The notes beneath the pieces were generated by a model. That model was given only the letters and a program-made list of their open reading frames with translations. It made no database searches and was not told the origin of the DNA. From Variovorax boronicumulans (GTDB lineage Bacteria; Pseudomonadota; Gammaproteobacteria; Burkholderiales; Burkholderiaceae_C), in contig NZ_JARXVG010000003.1 of the NCBI RefSeq assembly GCF_029892485.1, forward strand, positions 372,001 to 436,000: a stretch of 64,000 nt of DNA, written 5' to 3'. This document shows, piece after piece, positions 8,616 through 19,219 of this stretch. How positions within the stretch are numbered: position 1 is the first letter of the stretch; every line of letters starts with the position of its first letter. The translations under genes were made by a program, and so were the position numbers.

Positions 8616-8653
8616 AAAAACGCCCCGCTGTGTCACCACGGCGGGGCGTTTTT
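8616..8653 (-). terminator. Rho-independent terminator downstream of maeB
   Basis: CGCCCCGC (8621-8628) and GCGGGGCG (8641-8648) form a perfect 8-base GC stem with a 12-base loop, flanked by A5 (8616-8620) and T5 (8649-8653). On the minus strand it follows the maeB stop by about 20 bases and ends in a U tract. The symmetry would let it work in both directions, insulating maeB from the ABC operon. Confidence 0.85.
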
Positions 8654-8671
8654 GAGGGAAAGGGCTGCGAG

Positions 8672-10975
8672 TTACTTCAGCGCCGTCGTCGCATTCGCCA
8701 CAGCCAGCGCCGTCATGTTCACGATCCGCCGCACGGTCGAGGAAGGCGTCAGCACATGCGCCGAGCCCGCGCCGCCCAGCAGGATCGGCCCGACCGTGAT
8801 GCCGTTGGCACCGGTCATCTTCAGCACGTTGTAGAGGATGTGCGCCGAGTCGAGGTTCGGGCACACCAGGAGGTTGGCCTCGCCGGTGAGCGTGGTCTCG
8901 GGCAGCGCGGTGCGGCGCACGTCTTCGGAGAGCGCGGCGTCGCCGTGCATCTCGCCGTCGCATTCGATGTCGGGTGCCATCTGCGCGAACAGGTCGCGCG
9001 CCAGCCGCATCTTGCGGGCCGAACCGCGGCTCGATGTGCCGTAGTTCGAGTGCGAGAGAAAAGCCACCTTGGGCGGCAGGCCGAAGCGGCGCACTTCCTC
9101 GGCCGCCATCACCGCGATGCTGGCCAGCAGTTCGGCGCTCGGGTCTTCGTTCACGTTGGTGTCGGTGATGAACACGGTGCGCTTCTCCAGCGTGAGCGCG
9201 TTGAGCGTCGCGAAGCCCGGCGCGCCGCGCTTCAGGCCGATCAGGTTGCGGATGTGCTCCAGGTGCACGTCGAAGCGCCCGACCAGGCCGCAGATCATCG
9301 CGTCGGCATCGCCCAAGTGCAGCATCAGCGCGGCGATGGTGGTGTTGGAGCGGCGCACCATCGTCTTGGCGGCCTCGGGCGTCACGCCGCGGCGGCCCAT
9401 GAGCTTGTGGAAGGCCTCCCAGTACACACGGAAGCGCGGGTCGTCTTCGGGGTTGACGATCTCCACATCGGTGCCGATGCGGATGTGCAGGCCCGCCTTC
9501 TTGATGCGCGCCTCGATCACGGCAGGGCGGCCGACCAGGATCGGCTGGGCCAGGCCTTCGTCCACGGCCAGTTGTGCGGCGCGCAGCACGCGCTCGTCCT
9601 CGCCTTCGGCATAGGCCACGCGCTTGGCGGTGGCCAGCTTGGCGGCGGTGAACACCGGGCGCATGAACATGCCGGTCTGGTAGACGAAGCGCGTCAGGTG
9701 CTGGCGGTAGGCCTCCATGTCCTCGATGGGGCGGGTGGCCACGCCGGAAGCGGCGGCCGCCTTGGCCACGGCGGGGGCGATGCGCAGGATGAGGCGCGAA
9801 TCGAAGGGCTTCGGAATGATGTAGTCGGGCCCGAACGAGAGCTCCTGCCCCGCGTAGGCCGTGGCCACCTCTTCGCTGATGTCGGCCTTGGTGAGGTCTG
9901 CGATCTCGCGCACGCAGGCCAGCTTCATCTCTTCCGTGATCTTGGTGGCGCCGCAATCGAGCGCGCCGCGGAAGATGTACGGGAAGCACAGCACGTTGTT
10001 GACCTGGTTCGGATAGTCCGAGCGGCCCGTGGCGATGATGCAGTCGGGCCGCACGGCCTTGGCCAGCTCGGGGCGAATCTCGGGCTCGGGGTTGGCCAGC
10101 GCCAGGATGATGGGCTGCGTGCCCATGGTCTTGACCATGTCGGCCGACATCACGCCGGGGGCCGAGCAGCCGAGGAACACATCGGCGTCCTTCACCACGT
10201 CGGCGAGGGTGCGGGCGCCGGTGTCTTTCTGGGCATAGCGCGACTTCGATTCGTCGAAGCCGCCTGCGCGGCCGACGTAGATCAGGCCCTTGGAGTCGCA
10301 GGCATGGATGTTGGCGGGCTTGACGCCCAGGCCGACCATCACGTCGAGGCAGGCGATGGCGGCGGCGCCGGCGCCCGAGACGGCGATCTTCACGTCCTCG
10401 ATCTTCTTGCCCACGAGCTCGAGGCCATTGAGCAGCGCCGCGGCCGAGATGATGGCCGTGCCGTGCTGGTCGTCATGGAACACCGGGATGTTCATGCGCT
10501 CGCGCAGCTTCTTCTCGATGTAGAAGCACTCGGGCGCCTTGATGTCTTCGAGGTTGATGCCGCCCAGCGTGGGCTCCAGCGCCGCGATGATGTCGACCAG
10601 CTTGTCGGGGTCGTTCTCGGCCAGCTCGATGTCGAACACGTCGATGCCGGCGAACTTCTTGAAGAGGCACCCCTTGCCTTCCATCACCGGCTTGGCGGCC
10701 AGCGGGCCGATGTTGCCCAGGCCCAGCACCGCGGTGCCGTTGGTGACCACGCCCACGAGGTTGCCGCGGGCCGTGTACTCGACCGCCAGCGACGGATCGG
10801 CGGCGATGTCCAGGCAGGGATAGGCCACGCCCGGCGAATAGGCCAGCGACAGGTCGCGCTGGTTCAGCAGGGGCTTGGTGGGGGTGATCGAAATCTTGCC
10901 CTTGACGGGCGAGCGGTGGTATTCGCGCGCTGCCTCGCGAAGTGCTTCTTCGGCGGGGGAGAGGGGTGCAGCCAT
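8672..10975 (-). CDS. maeB: NADP-dependent malic enzyme with C-terminal phosphotransacetylase-like domain
   Basis: A 767-residue multidomain malic enzyme that oxidatively decarboxylates malate to pyruvate and NADPH. The malic domain holds [12 protein letters not shown] and the metal-binding HDDQHGTA; the Rossmann domain has [11 protein letters not shown]; residues beyond about 440 form a phosphotransacetylase-like regulatory domain ([28 protein letters not shown]). Length and architecture match E. coli MaeB (759). The ATG at 10975 follows AGGAGACATTTC, a strong ribosome-binding site; the frame extends upstream but without support. It is monocistronic, ending in a terminator. The C-terminal domain is known to mediate allosteric control by acetyl-CoA in relatives. 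Confidence 0.95.
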   Translation of the reverse strand: MAAPLSPAEEALREAAREYHRSPVKGKISITPTKPLLNQRDLSLAYSPGVAYPCLDIAADPSLAVEYTARGNLVGVVTNGTAVLGLGNIGPLAAKPVMEGKGCLFKKFAGIDVFDIELAENDPDKLVDIIAALEPTLGGINLEDIKAPECFYIEKKLRERMNIPVFHDDQHGTAIISAAALLNGLELVGKKIEDVKIAVSGAGAAAIACLDVMVGLGVKPANIHACDSKGLIYVGRAGGFDESKSRYAQKDTGARTLADVVKDADVFLGCSAPGVMSADMVKTMGTQPIILALANPEPEIRPELAKAVRPDCIIATGRSDYPNQVNNVLCFPYIFRGALDCGATKITEEMKLACVREIADLTKADISEEVATAYAGQELSFGPDYIIPKPFDSRLILRIAPAVAKAAAASGVATRPIEDMEAYRQHLTRFVYQTGMFMRPVFTAAKLATAKRVAYAEGEDERVLRAAQLAVDEGLAQPILVGRPAVIEARIKKAGLHIRIGTDVEIVNPEDDPRFRVYWEAFHKLMGRRGVTPEAAKTMVRRSNTTIAALMLHLGDADAMICGLVGRFDVHLEHIRNLIGLKRGAPGFATLNALTLEKRTVFITDTNVNEDPSAELLASIAVMAAEEVRRFGLPPKVAFLSHSNYGTSSRGSARKMRLARDLFAQMAPDIECDGEMHGDAALSEDVRRTALPETTLTGEANLLVCPNLDSAHILYNVLKMTGANGITVGPILLGGAGSAHVLTPSSTVRRIVNMTALAVANATTALK

Positions 10976-11223
10976 GAAATGTCTCCTTGTTTGACGGGCA
11001 ATGAGGCTACCGCAAAAGCGCACCCGGTTCCCGGCGGGGCAATGCAGAAAAGGCCTGAACCCATAGCCGGGGCGGATCCGGCCTGGAACCGGGCGCCGGT
11101 TCGCTAAACTCACAACTGTTAACTAAGGTCATCCAAGGTTCACAAGGCAATCCGGAACCATGCCGCCTGAGCGGCCGGCCGGCGTCCATCGAGACACACA
11201 CAAAGACAACGGAGGGGCAGCGC

Positions 11224-12564
11224 ATGACACCCGGAGCTTTCACCACCACCGACCCCGACGTCGTGGTCATCGGCGGGGGCCCTTCGGGCTCCACCGTGGC
11301 CGCGTTGCTGGCGGACAAGGGGCACGACGTGGTGCTGATCGAGAAGGCGCAGCATCCGCGCTTTCACATCGGCGAATCGCTGCTGCCGATGAACATGCCG
11401 CTGTTCGACCGGCTGGGCGTGCGCACCGAGGTCGAGGCCATCGGCATCAAGAAGCACGGCGCCGAGTTCGTTTCGCCCTGGCACGACCACACGAGCCATT
11501 TCGACTTCGGCCAGGCGATGGACAAGAGCTTTCCCTACGCGGTGCACGTGCGCCGCTCGGAATTCGACGAGCTGCTGTTCCGCCATGCCGGCAAGCGCGG
11601 CGCGCGCACCTTCGAGGGTCAGCGCGTCACCGGCGTGGACATGGATGCCGGCAAGGGAACCCCCGACAACCGCCCGCTGGTGAAGATCAAGGCCGACGAC
11701 GGCACCGAGACCAGCTGGCGCCCGCGCTTCGTGATCGACGCGAGCGGGCGTGACACGCTGCTGTCGAACCAGTTCGACGCCAAGCAGCGCAACCGCAAGC
11801 ACGCGAGCGCGGCGCTTTATGGCCACTTCGCCAACGCCGAGCGCCGCCCCGGCCGCTTCGAGGGCAACATCTCGCTCTTCTGGTTCGACCACGGCTGGTT
11901 CTGGTACATCCCGCTGAAGGACGGCACCGTGAGCGTCGGCGCCGTGGCCTCGCCCGCGTACTTCAAGCGCCGCCAGGGTGCGTCGCTCGAAGACTTCCTG
12001 ATGGAGACCATCGCGCTCGCGCCCAAGCTGGCCGCGCGCCTTGCGAACGCCACGCTGATGGAAGGCGCCACCGCCACCGGCAACTACGCTTACGACTCGA
12101 AGTTCTGCCGCGGCGACCGCTTCATGATGGTGGGCGATGCCTACGCCTTCGTCGACCCGATGTTCTCCTCGGGCGTGTACCTGGCGATGAACAGCGGCTT
12201 CGAGGCCGCGAACGCTGCAGACCTGTGGCTCAGGGGCGAGGCGAAGGAGGCCGAGAAGGCCTTCCGCCACTACGAGAAGGTCATGAAGCGCGGGCCGAAG
12301 TTGTTCTCGTGGTTCATCTACCGCATCACCTCGCCGGCGATCCGTCGGCTCTTCATGGCGCCGCGCAACATCTGGCGGATGCAGGAGGCGCTCCTGTCCA
12401 TCCTGGCTGGCGACCTGTTCCGCGACACGCCGATCGGCCCGCGCTTCTGGGGCTTCAAGGTGACGTACTACGCCTCGTGCATCGGCATCCTGCCGCAGGC
12501 CATCAAGACCTGGGCATGGCGGCGGCGGAACCTCAAGGAATCCCTCGAGGCTGCAAAGACCTGA
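11224..12564 (+). CDS. FAD-dependent oxidoreductase related to flavin halogenases
   Basis: A 446-residue flavoprotein of the tryptophan-halogenase/geranylgeranyl-reductase superfamily. The N-terminal dinucleotide fold has GGGPSG (17-22). The halogenase hallmark WxWxIP appears as WFWYIP (225-230), and K76/K77 followed by GAEFVSPW lies where the catalytic lysine of flavin halogenases sits. The C-terminal third (RGDRFMMVGDAYAFVDPMFSSG) holds the second FAD motif. It starts at ATG 11224 behind GGAGGGGCAGCGC. It stands alone, convergent with glxR, with no flavin reductase nearby, so halogenation is only a possibility; many relatives act on lipid or polyene substrates. Confidence 0.75.
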   Translation: MTPGAFTTTDPDVVVIGGGPSGSTVAALLADKGHDVVLIEKAQHPRFHIGESLLPMNMPLFDRLGVRTEVEAIGIKKHGAEFVSPWHDHTSHFDFGQAMDKSFPYAVHVRRSEFDELLFRHAGKRGARTFEGQRVTGVDMDAGKGTPDNRPLVKIKADDGTETSWRPRFVIDASGRDTLLSNQFDAKQRNRKHASAALYGHFANAERRPGRFEGNISLFWFDHGWFWYIPLKDGTVSVGAVASPAYFKRRQGASLEDFLMETIALAPKLAARLANATLMEGATATGNYAYDSKFCRGDRFMMVGDAYAFVDPMFSSGVYLAMNSGFEAANAADLWLRGEAKEAEKAFRHYEKVMKRGPKLFSWFIYRITSPAIRRLFMAPRNIWRMQEALLSILAGDLFRDTPIGPRFWGFKVTYYASCIGILPQAIKTWAWRRRNLKESLEAAKT

Positions 12565-12573
12565 GCCGCAGGC

Positions 12574-13485
12574 TCAGTCCGGCGTGACGGTGTGCTGGGC
12601 GAGCGCTTCGAGCGCCTTGACCAGCGCCGAGTGATCCGACTGCCCGTGGCCGAGCGCCGCGCAGGCATTCATCAGTTGCGCCGCGCCCGCCGTCTGCGGC
12701 AGCGCCACGCCCAGCGAACGCGCGCTCTGCAGCGCGAGGTTCAGGTCCTTCTGGTGCAGCGCGATGCGGAAGCCCGGCGCGAAGGTGCGCTTGATCATCC
12801 GTTCGCCGTGCACTTCGAGAATGCGCGAACTCGCGAAGCCGCCCATCAGCGCCTGGCGCACCTTGGCCGGATCGGCGCCCGCCTTCGAGGCGAACAGCAG
12901 CGCCTCGCCCACGGCCGCGATGTTCAGCGCCACGATGATCTGGTTGGCCACCTTGCAGACCTGGCCGTCGCCCACGGCGCCCACCAGCGTGACGTTCTTG
13001 CCCATCTTGTCCAGCAGCGGCTTCACGCGCTCGAAGGTGCCTTCGTCGCCGCCGCACATGATCGTGAGGCTCGCGGCCTTGGCGCCGACTTCGCCGCCGG
13101 AGACCGGCGCGTCGATGTAGCCGCAGCCCAGCGCCACGATGCGCTTGGCAAACGCCTTGGTGGCGATCGGGTCGATGGAGCTGCAGTCCACCACGATCTT
13201 GCCGCGCGAGTCCTTCAGGCCTTCGGCCACGCCGTGCGTGCCCGGCTCGCCGAACAGCACTTTCTCCACATCGGGCGTGTCCGGCACCATGATGAAGATG
13301 ATGTCGGCCTGGCGCGCCACCTCGGCCGCCGAGGCGCAGATCTTCGCCTTCGAGATGAAGGGCTCTGGCGTGTTGCCCTGCGTGTTCACGAAGAGCTGAT
13401 GGCCCGCGTCGAGCAGGTGGCCTGCCATGGGCGCACCCATGATGCCGAGGCCGATGAATCCGATTTTCTGGGGTGTTGTCGTCAT
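12574..13485 (-). CDS. glxR: 2-hydroxy-3-oxopropionate (tartronate semialdehyde) reductase
   Basis: A 303-residue beta-hydroxyacid dehydrogenase reducing tartronate semialdehyde to D-glycerate. The NAD(P) fold starts at once (GFIGLGIMGAPMAGHLL), followed by the substrate motif DAPVSGGEVGA and the catalytic lysine in GQVCKVANQIIV. The ATG at 13485 is chosen because the N-terminus then starts just before the Rossmann fold; upstream codons in frame are Lys/Arg-rich and unsupported. It is the last gene of the gcl-hyi-glxR operon, 28 bases after hyi, completing glyoxylate to glycerate conversion. Confidence 0.93.
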   Translation of the reverse strand: MTTTPQKIGFIGLGIMGAPMAGHLLDAGHQLFVNTQGNTPEPFISKAKICASAAEVARQADIIFIMVPDTPDVEKVLFGEPGTHGVAEGLKDSRGKIVVDCSSIDPIATKAFAKRIVALGCGYIDAPVSGGEVGAKAASLTIMCGGDEGTFERVKPLLDKMGKNVTLVGAVGDGQVCKVANQIIVALNIAAVGEALLFASKAGADPAKVRQALMGGFASSRILEVHGERMIKRTFAPGFRIALHQKDLNLALQSARSLGVALPQTAGAAQLMNACAALGHGQSDHSALVKALEALAQHTVTPD

Positions 13486-13513
13486 GTCTCTTTTTCCGAT
13501 CTGAAGTTGTCTT

Positions 13514-14293
13514 TTATTGCGTGAGCGCTTCGCGCCATCCGAGGCCATTGACGGTGTCGCTGCGCGGCTTGTATTCGCAGCCGATCCAGCCGCCGTAGCC
13601 CAGCGAATCGATGTGCTTGAAGAGCCACGGGTAGTTGATCTCGCCCGTGCCCGGCTCGCCGCGTCCGGGGTTGTCGGCCAGCTGGATATGGCCGATCTGC
13701 GCGAGGTGCTTCGTGAGCGTGTTGCCCAGCTCGCCCTCCATGCGCTGCGCGTGGTAGATGTCGTACTGCACCTTCAGGTTGGGCGAACCCACCGCCTCGA
13801 TCAGCGCGAGCGCCTTGTCGGTGCGGTTCAGGTAGAAGCCCGGAATATCGAAGGTGTTGATCGGCTCGATCAGCATGCGGATGCCCGCGGCTTCCAGCTC
13901 CCGCGCGGCCAGGCGCAGGTTGTCGATCACCGTGCGGTTGACCACATTGATGTCGGCGCCTTCGGGCACCTTGCCGATGAGGCAATTGACCTGCGGGCAG
14001 CCGAGCGCGGTCGCGTAGTCGATCGCCATGCCTATGCCTTCGGCGAACTCGCCCGTGCGGTCGGCCAGGCACGCGATGCCGCGCTCGCCCTTGTCCCAGT
14101 CGCCGGCCGGCAGGTTGTGCAGCACCTGCTGCAGGCCGTTGGCGCGCAGGGCCGCCGCGAGTTCCTTTTTCTCGAAGGGGTAGGGGAAGAGGTATTCCAC
14201 TCCCTTGAAGCCCGCCTTGGCGGCGGCTTCGAAGCGTTGCATGAACGGCAGCTCGGTGAAGAGCATCGTGAGGTTGGCTGCGAACTTGGGCAT
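13514..14293 (-). CDS. hyi: Hydroxypyruvate isomerase
   Basis: A 259-residue TIM-barrel enzyme (xylose isomerase-like) interconverting hydroxypyruvate and tartronate semialdehyde. Family phrases include NLTMLFTELPF at the N-terminus, EPINTFDIPGF with a metal/catalytic Glu, VQYDIYHAQ, HIQLADNPGR and the final GCEYKP. I chose the ATG at 14293 because AAGGAGAC sits just upstream; a GTG six codons earlier would place that ribosome-binding site inside the gene. It lies 18 bases downstream of gcl in the same operon. Confidence 0.93.
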   Translation of the reverse strand: MPKFAANLTMLFTELPFMQRFEAAAKAGFKGVEYLFPYPFEKKELAAALRANGLQQVLHNLPAGDWDKGERGIACLADRTGEFAEGIGMAIDYATALGCPQVNCLIGKVPEGADINVVNRTVIDNLRLAARELEAAGIRMLIEPINTFDIPGFYLNRTDKALALIEAVGSPNLKVQYDIYHAQRMEGELGNTLTKHLAQIGHIQLADNPGRGEPGTGEINYPWLFKHIDSLGYGGWIGCEYKPRSDTVNGLGWREALTQ

Positions 14294-14311
14294 GTGTGTC
14301 TCCTTGCTCAC

Positions 14312-16105
<1,794 letters not shown>

Positions 16106-16182
16106 GGGACTGTCTCCGTTAAGTGACGTCCACTGTAGGAAGCGCGGGCCATTCGAAGAAGACGGCTGCGGACCATAAAACC

Positions 16183-16199
16183 TATTCCGTGGCGGAATA
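16183..16199. promoter_or_regulatory. Palindromic LysR-type operator between gcl and its divergent LysR gene
   Basis: TATTCCGtggCGGAATA is a perfect 7+7 inverted repeat with a 3-base centre. It contains the LysR consensus T-N11-A (T16185 to A16197). It lies 18 bases before the LysR start codon and about 78-94 bases before gcl, fitting a recognition site used for autoregulation and for activation of the gcl operon. Confidence 0.7.
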
Positions 16200-16217
16200 A
16201 CTGGCTACGATGCGCCA

Positions 16218-17120
16218 ATGGACAGATTGTTGGCAATGGAAATGTTCGTGCGGGTCGTGGAGACCGGCAGCTTCTCGAAAGCAGCGCGCGAATTCAACAC
16301 CACGCAACCCACCGTGACCAAGCAGATCGCGGCAACGGAAACGCGGCTGAAGGTGCGGCTGCTCAACCGCAACACGCGCGGCGTGAGCCTCACCGAGCCG
16401 GGGGCGCTCTACTACGAGAAGTGCAAGACCATCGTGCGCGACGCCGAGGAGGCCGACAGCATCGTGCAGCTGCGGCAGAACCAGGCGCAGGGCCTCTTGC
16501 GCGTGGGCACCTCGGTGGCATTCGGGCGGCGCGTGGTGGTGCCGCTGGCGCTCGAGTACATGCGCCGGCATCCGCAGGTGCAGCTGGACCTGAGCTTCGA
16601 GGACCGCTACGTCGACCTCATCGCGCAGGGCATCGACGTGGCGATCCGCATGGGCAAGCTGGCCGACTCATCGCTGGGCGCGCGCTACCTGGGCGCCAAC
16701 CCGTGGGTCATGGTCGCGGCGCCCGGCTACCTGAAGAAGCACGGCACGCCCAAGCGCGCGCAGGACCTGAGCGCGCACGTGGCGCTCATCTACAGCAGCG
16801 TGGTGGGCGACGAGTTCTGGCGCATGCACACGCCCAAGGGCGAGCCGGTGACGGTGCCGGTCTCGGGGCGCTTTCGCTCGAACAACCTCTCCGCCGTGCT
16901 GGCGGCCGCACGCGACGGGCTGGGCATCGCGCTCATGCCGCGCTACGTGGCGAGCGAATCGATGGCGGCGGGCAAGGTGGTCGCGGTGCTGGGCGACCAT
17001 GCGCTGCCCGAGCAGGAGATCCACGCCGTGTTCCCGTCGCCCAAGCTGGTGCCGGGGAAGGTGTCGGGCTTCGTGGCGTTCCTGCAGGGGCGGTTCGATG
17101 AAGGCTGGTGGGCGGCCTGA
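16218..17120 (+). CDS. LysR-family regulator, probable activator of the gcl operon
   Basis: A 300-residue LysR regulator. The helix-turn-helix is at residues about 1-60 (MDRLLAMEMFVRVVETGSFSKAA, TQPTVTKQIAATE), followed by a periplasmic-binding-protein-like effector domain (GLLRVGTSVAFGRRVV onward). It belongs to the CrgA-like subgroup by its MDRL(L)AMEMFV opening. It is divergent from gcl with a 112-base shared control region holding a strong palindrome, which supports regulation of gcl-hyi-glxR, probably in response to glyoxylate or an allantoin product. The effector is inferred only. Confidence 0.88.
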   Translation: MDRLLAMEMFVRVVETGSFSKAAREFNTTQPTVTKQIAATETRLKVRLLNRNTRGVSLTEPGALYYEKCKTIVRDAEEADSIVQLRQNQAQGLLRVGTSVAFGRRVVVPLALEYMRRHPQVQLDLSFEDRYVDLIAQGIDVAIRMGKLADSSLGARYLGANPWVMVAAPGYLKKHGTPKRAQDLSAHVALIYSSVVGDEFWRMHTPKGEPVTVPVSGRFRSNNLSAVLAAARDGLGIALMPRYVASESMAAGKVVAVLGDHALPEQEIHAVFPSPKLVPGKVSGFVAFLQGRFDEGWWAA

Positions 17121-17133
17121 GCTTTCTTTCTCT

Positions 17134-18639
17134 TCAGGCCGACACGAAAGCGCCGTGCAGGCCCAGCGGCAGCGCATAGGGCAGCGTAGCCTGTGCCACA
17201 GGGCCTGCCGCCAGGTGATCGGCCGCGAAGCACGACAGCACCGTCTTCTGCCGGCCGAAATCCAGCACCGTGCCCAGCACCCAACCCGGCTTCGCGCCGT
17301 CCGGCACGTAGACATGTTCTTCCACGATGGCCTGCGCCCCGTAGCTGAACCGCTGGCTGCAGCCGCTCTCGACATCGGTGCGCGCGACCGCACCGAAGCC
17401 CGGCAGGTCGCGCCGGACCTGCGTGGCGTGTACCACCTGGCGATGACGCAGGCCCACGCGGCGCGGGTCGATGCGCGGAAACTCCGCTTCCTGCGCCAGC
17501 GTCGTCTGCGTTGCCGTGCCGGTGTCCAGGTTCAGCGTGGCGACAGTCAGATGCGGGTCGGTGCTTTTCACGCGGCGGGCGCGCATCACTTCGCGGTTGG
17601 TCGTGAACACCGAGTCGGCGTTCTCCGAGCGCACGTAGTCGATGTGGATCCGTGTGCCGCGCGGCGTGTCCTCTTCCCAGGCATTGCCGACGTGAAACAG
17701 GAAGCCGGCCGGAAGCGTGAGCATCTGGCGCCTCTCCCAGTTCTGCTTGTCGACCACCAGTGCGCGCATGCCCAGCTCGGGCCGCCAGACATGCGCGTCG
17801 AGGAAGGTCGCGCCGGCTTCCTTGCGCTTGGCGTCGTAGACCAGCGGCGGCATCAGGAACACCAGGTGCCGCTCGGTCACGGCGAAGTCGTGAACCATGG
17901 GCATGTCGGCCACCGGCACCACGGCGGCGCGGCGAAGTGCCCCGTCGGCGCCGATCTCGTACAGCGCCAGCAGGCCCTGGCCGGAGCTCACGCCGAAGTT
18001 CCAGACGGTGCCGTCCGGGTCCACCTTGGGGTGGGCCGAGAAAGGCATGCCCGCGAGGTCGGGGCGCCAGGTCTTCACGCCCAGCGTGTCCAGCGTGCGC
18101 GCATCGATGCGCGTGGCCGAGCCGCCCTCCCACAGCGCCAGCACCTCGCCCTGCAACGGCAGCACGCTGGTGTTGGCGACGTTGATGTTGTCGGCCGAGG
18201 TCGGTGGCTCCACGCCCGGCGGCATGGTGCCGAAGGCTTCCGCCAGGCGGCGTCCGGCCCGCACCTCGGCCACGCGCTTGGGCGTGGCCACATAGCGGCC
18301 CTGGTGGCGCACGTCGGCTCCGTCGATCACGAAGCGATGCACCATGCCGTCGCCGTCGAACCAGTGGTGGTAGCGCTCGCCGCCCAGGTCGTGGCCCGCC
18401 GGGCCGATGCGGAACAGCGTGCCGGTGACGGCATCGGGAAAACGCCCGCGCACCGCGGCGCGGGTCAGCGGCAGGTCGCCGGGCGGCGCGGCGAAGCCGG
18501 TTTTCCAGGGCGCGTCGGCGGCCTCGAAGTCGGCCTGCCAGGCGTCCTTGTCCGCGGCATGCGCCAGGCGTGCCAAGGGCCCGAGAAGGGGAAGCGCACC
18601 GGCCGAAGCCAGCAGGCGCATGAGTTCGCGTCTTTGCAT
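17134..18639 (-). CDS. Carotenoid oxygenase family protein with twin-Arg-like signal
   Basis: A 501-residue Fe(II) carotenoid/stilbene cleavage oxygenase-type protein. The four iron-binding histidines expected of the seven-bladed propeller are visible in FSAHPKVD, PMVHDFA, LFHVGNAW and the terminal LGLHGAF; acidic second-shell residues follow several of them. The start at ATG 18639 gives MQRRELMRLLASAGALPLL, an RR-type export signal, so it probably acts in the periplasm, unusual for this fold but seen in proteobacterial members. It lies 7 bases after a DUF2141 gene. Likely substrates are apocarotenoids or lignin-derived stilbenes; no carotenoid genes are nearby. Confidence 0.85.
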   Translation of the reverse strand: MQRRELMRLLASAGALPLLGPLARLAHAADKDAWQADFEAADAPWKTGFAAPPGDLPLTRAAVRGRFPDAVTGTLFRIGPAGHDLGGERYHHWFDGDGMVHRFVIDGADVRHQGRYVATPKRVAEVRAGRRLAEAFGTMPPGVEPPTSADNINVANTSVLPLQGEVLALWEGGSATRIDARTLDTLGVKTWRPDLAGMPFSAHPKVDPDGTVWNFGVSSGQGLLALYEIGADGALRRAAVVPVADMPMVHDFAVTERHLVFLMPPLVYDAKRKEAGATFLDAHVWRPELGMRALVVDKQNWERRQMLTLPAGFLFHVGNAWEEDTPRGTRIHIDYVRSENADSVFTTNREVMRARRVKSTDPHLTVATLNLDTGTATQTTLAQEAEFPRIDPRRVGLRHRQVVHATQVRRDLPGFGAVARTDVESGCSQRFSYGAQAIVEEHVYVPDGAKPGWVLGTVLDFGRQKTVLSCFAADHLAAGPVAQATLPYALPLGLHGAFVSA

Positions 18640-18646
18640 GGCGGCC

Positions 18647-19081
18647 TCAGCGCAGGTGAATGACGGTTTGCAGGTCGGCGTCGACGGCGAGCGCGGCGGC
18701 GTCGAATTCGGGAGCGCCGCGGTTGCCCTTGGCATCGTTGGAGAAGCCGTAGCGCTCGGTGGGCATGCCCATCAGGTTGGTGTCCAGCTTGCCGTTGCCG
18801 TTTTCGTCCGCGAACACGCGCACGGCATAGCGCCCCGTTGCCAGGCCCGGGAACACGAGCCGTGCCGTGCCACCGCGCATCGGCACCATCTGAGAGGCCA
18901 GCGCGGTGCCCGCGAAGCCGGCGGTGCTGTCGTAGAGCGCGACGTACAGCGTGGCGTCGGCAGCGGGGCCGTCGGCCACGCTCAGGCTCAGATCGGCGGC
19001 AAAGGCGCCCAGCGGCGCGAGGAGGACGGCGGCGCACATCGCGCGCACGGCCGGGCGGGAAGGGAGAGCGAAAAGACGCAT
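18647..19081 (-). CDS. Secreted DUF2141-domain protein
   Basis: A 144-residue exported protein. A signal peptide ends near AFA-ADLSL (about residue 29). The rest matches the DUF2141 pattern: beta-rich with VALYDS near the start, RYAVRVFADENGNGKLDTN in the centre and a GFSNDAKG loop. The domain is often found with carotenoid-biosynthesis or oxygenase genes, and here the next gene, 7 bases on, is a carotenoid oxygenase. The DxNGNGxxD loop could bind calcium. Function unknown. Confidence 0.75.
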   Translation of the reverse strand: MRLFALPSRPAVRAMCAAVLLAPLGAFAADLSLSVADGPAADATLYVALYDSTAGFAGTALASQMVPMRGGTARLVFPGLATGRYAVRVFADENGNGKLDTNLMGMPTERYGFSNDAKGNRGAPEFDAAALAVDADLQTVIHLR

Positions 19082-19219
19082 GGCAGGGCCTCGTTGCAGT
19101 GAAGAGGCCCCGACGATCCCGCAGGCGCCGGGCGGTGCCCAGCGGCATGCGACGAAATGCGGAAATGCGCGCGCCAGATGCAGAAATTGCGCGCGACCGG
19201 CGTCAGGCGCCGGCAGCGG

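Noticed and set aside
7445..11107. 1220-codon plus-strand open frame
   Set aside because: It is antisense to maeB and the binding-protein gene, His/Arg/Gly-rich, with no domain; a codon-bias artefact of high GC.
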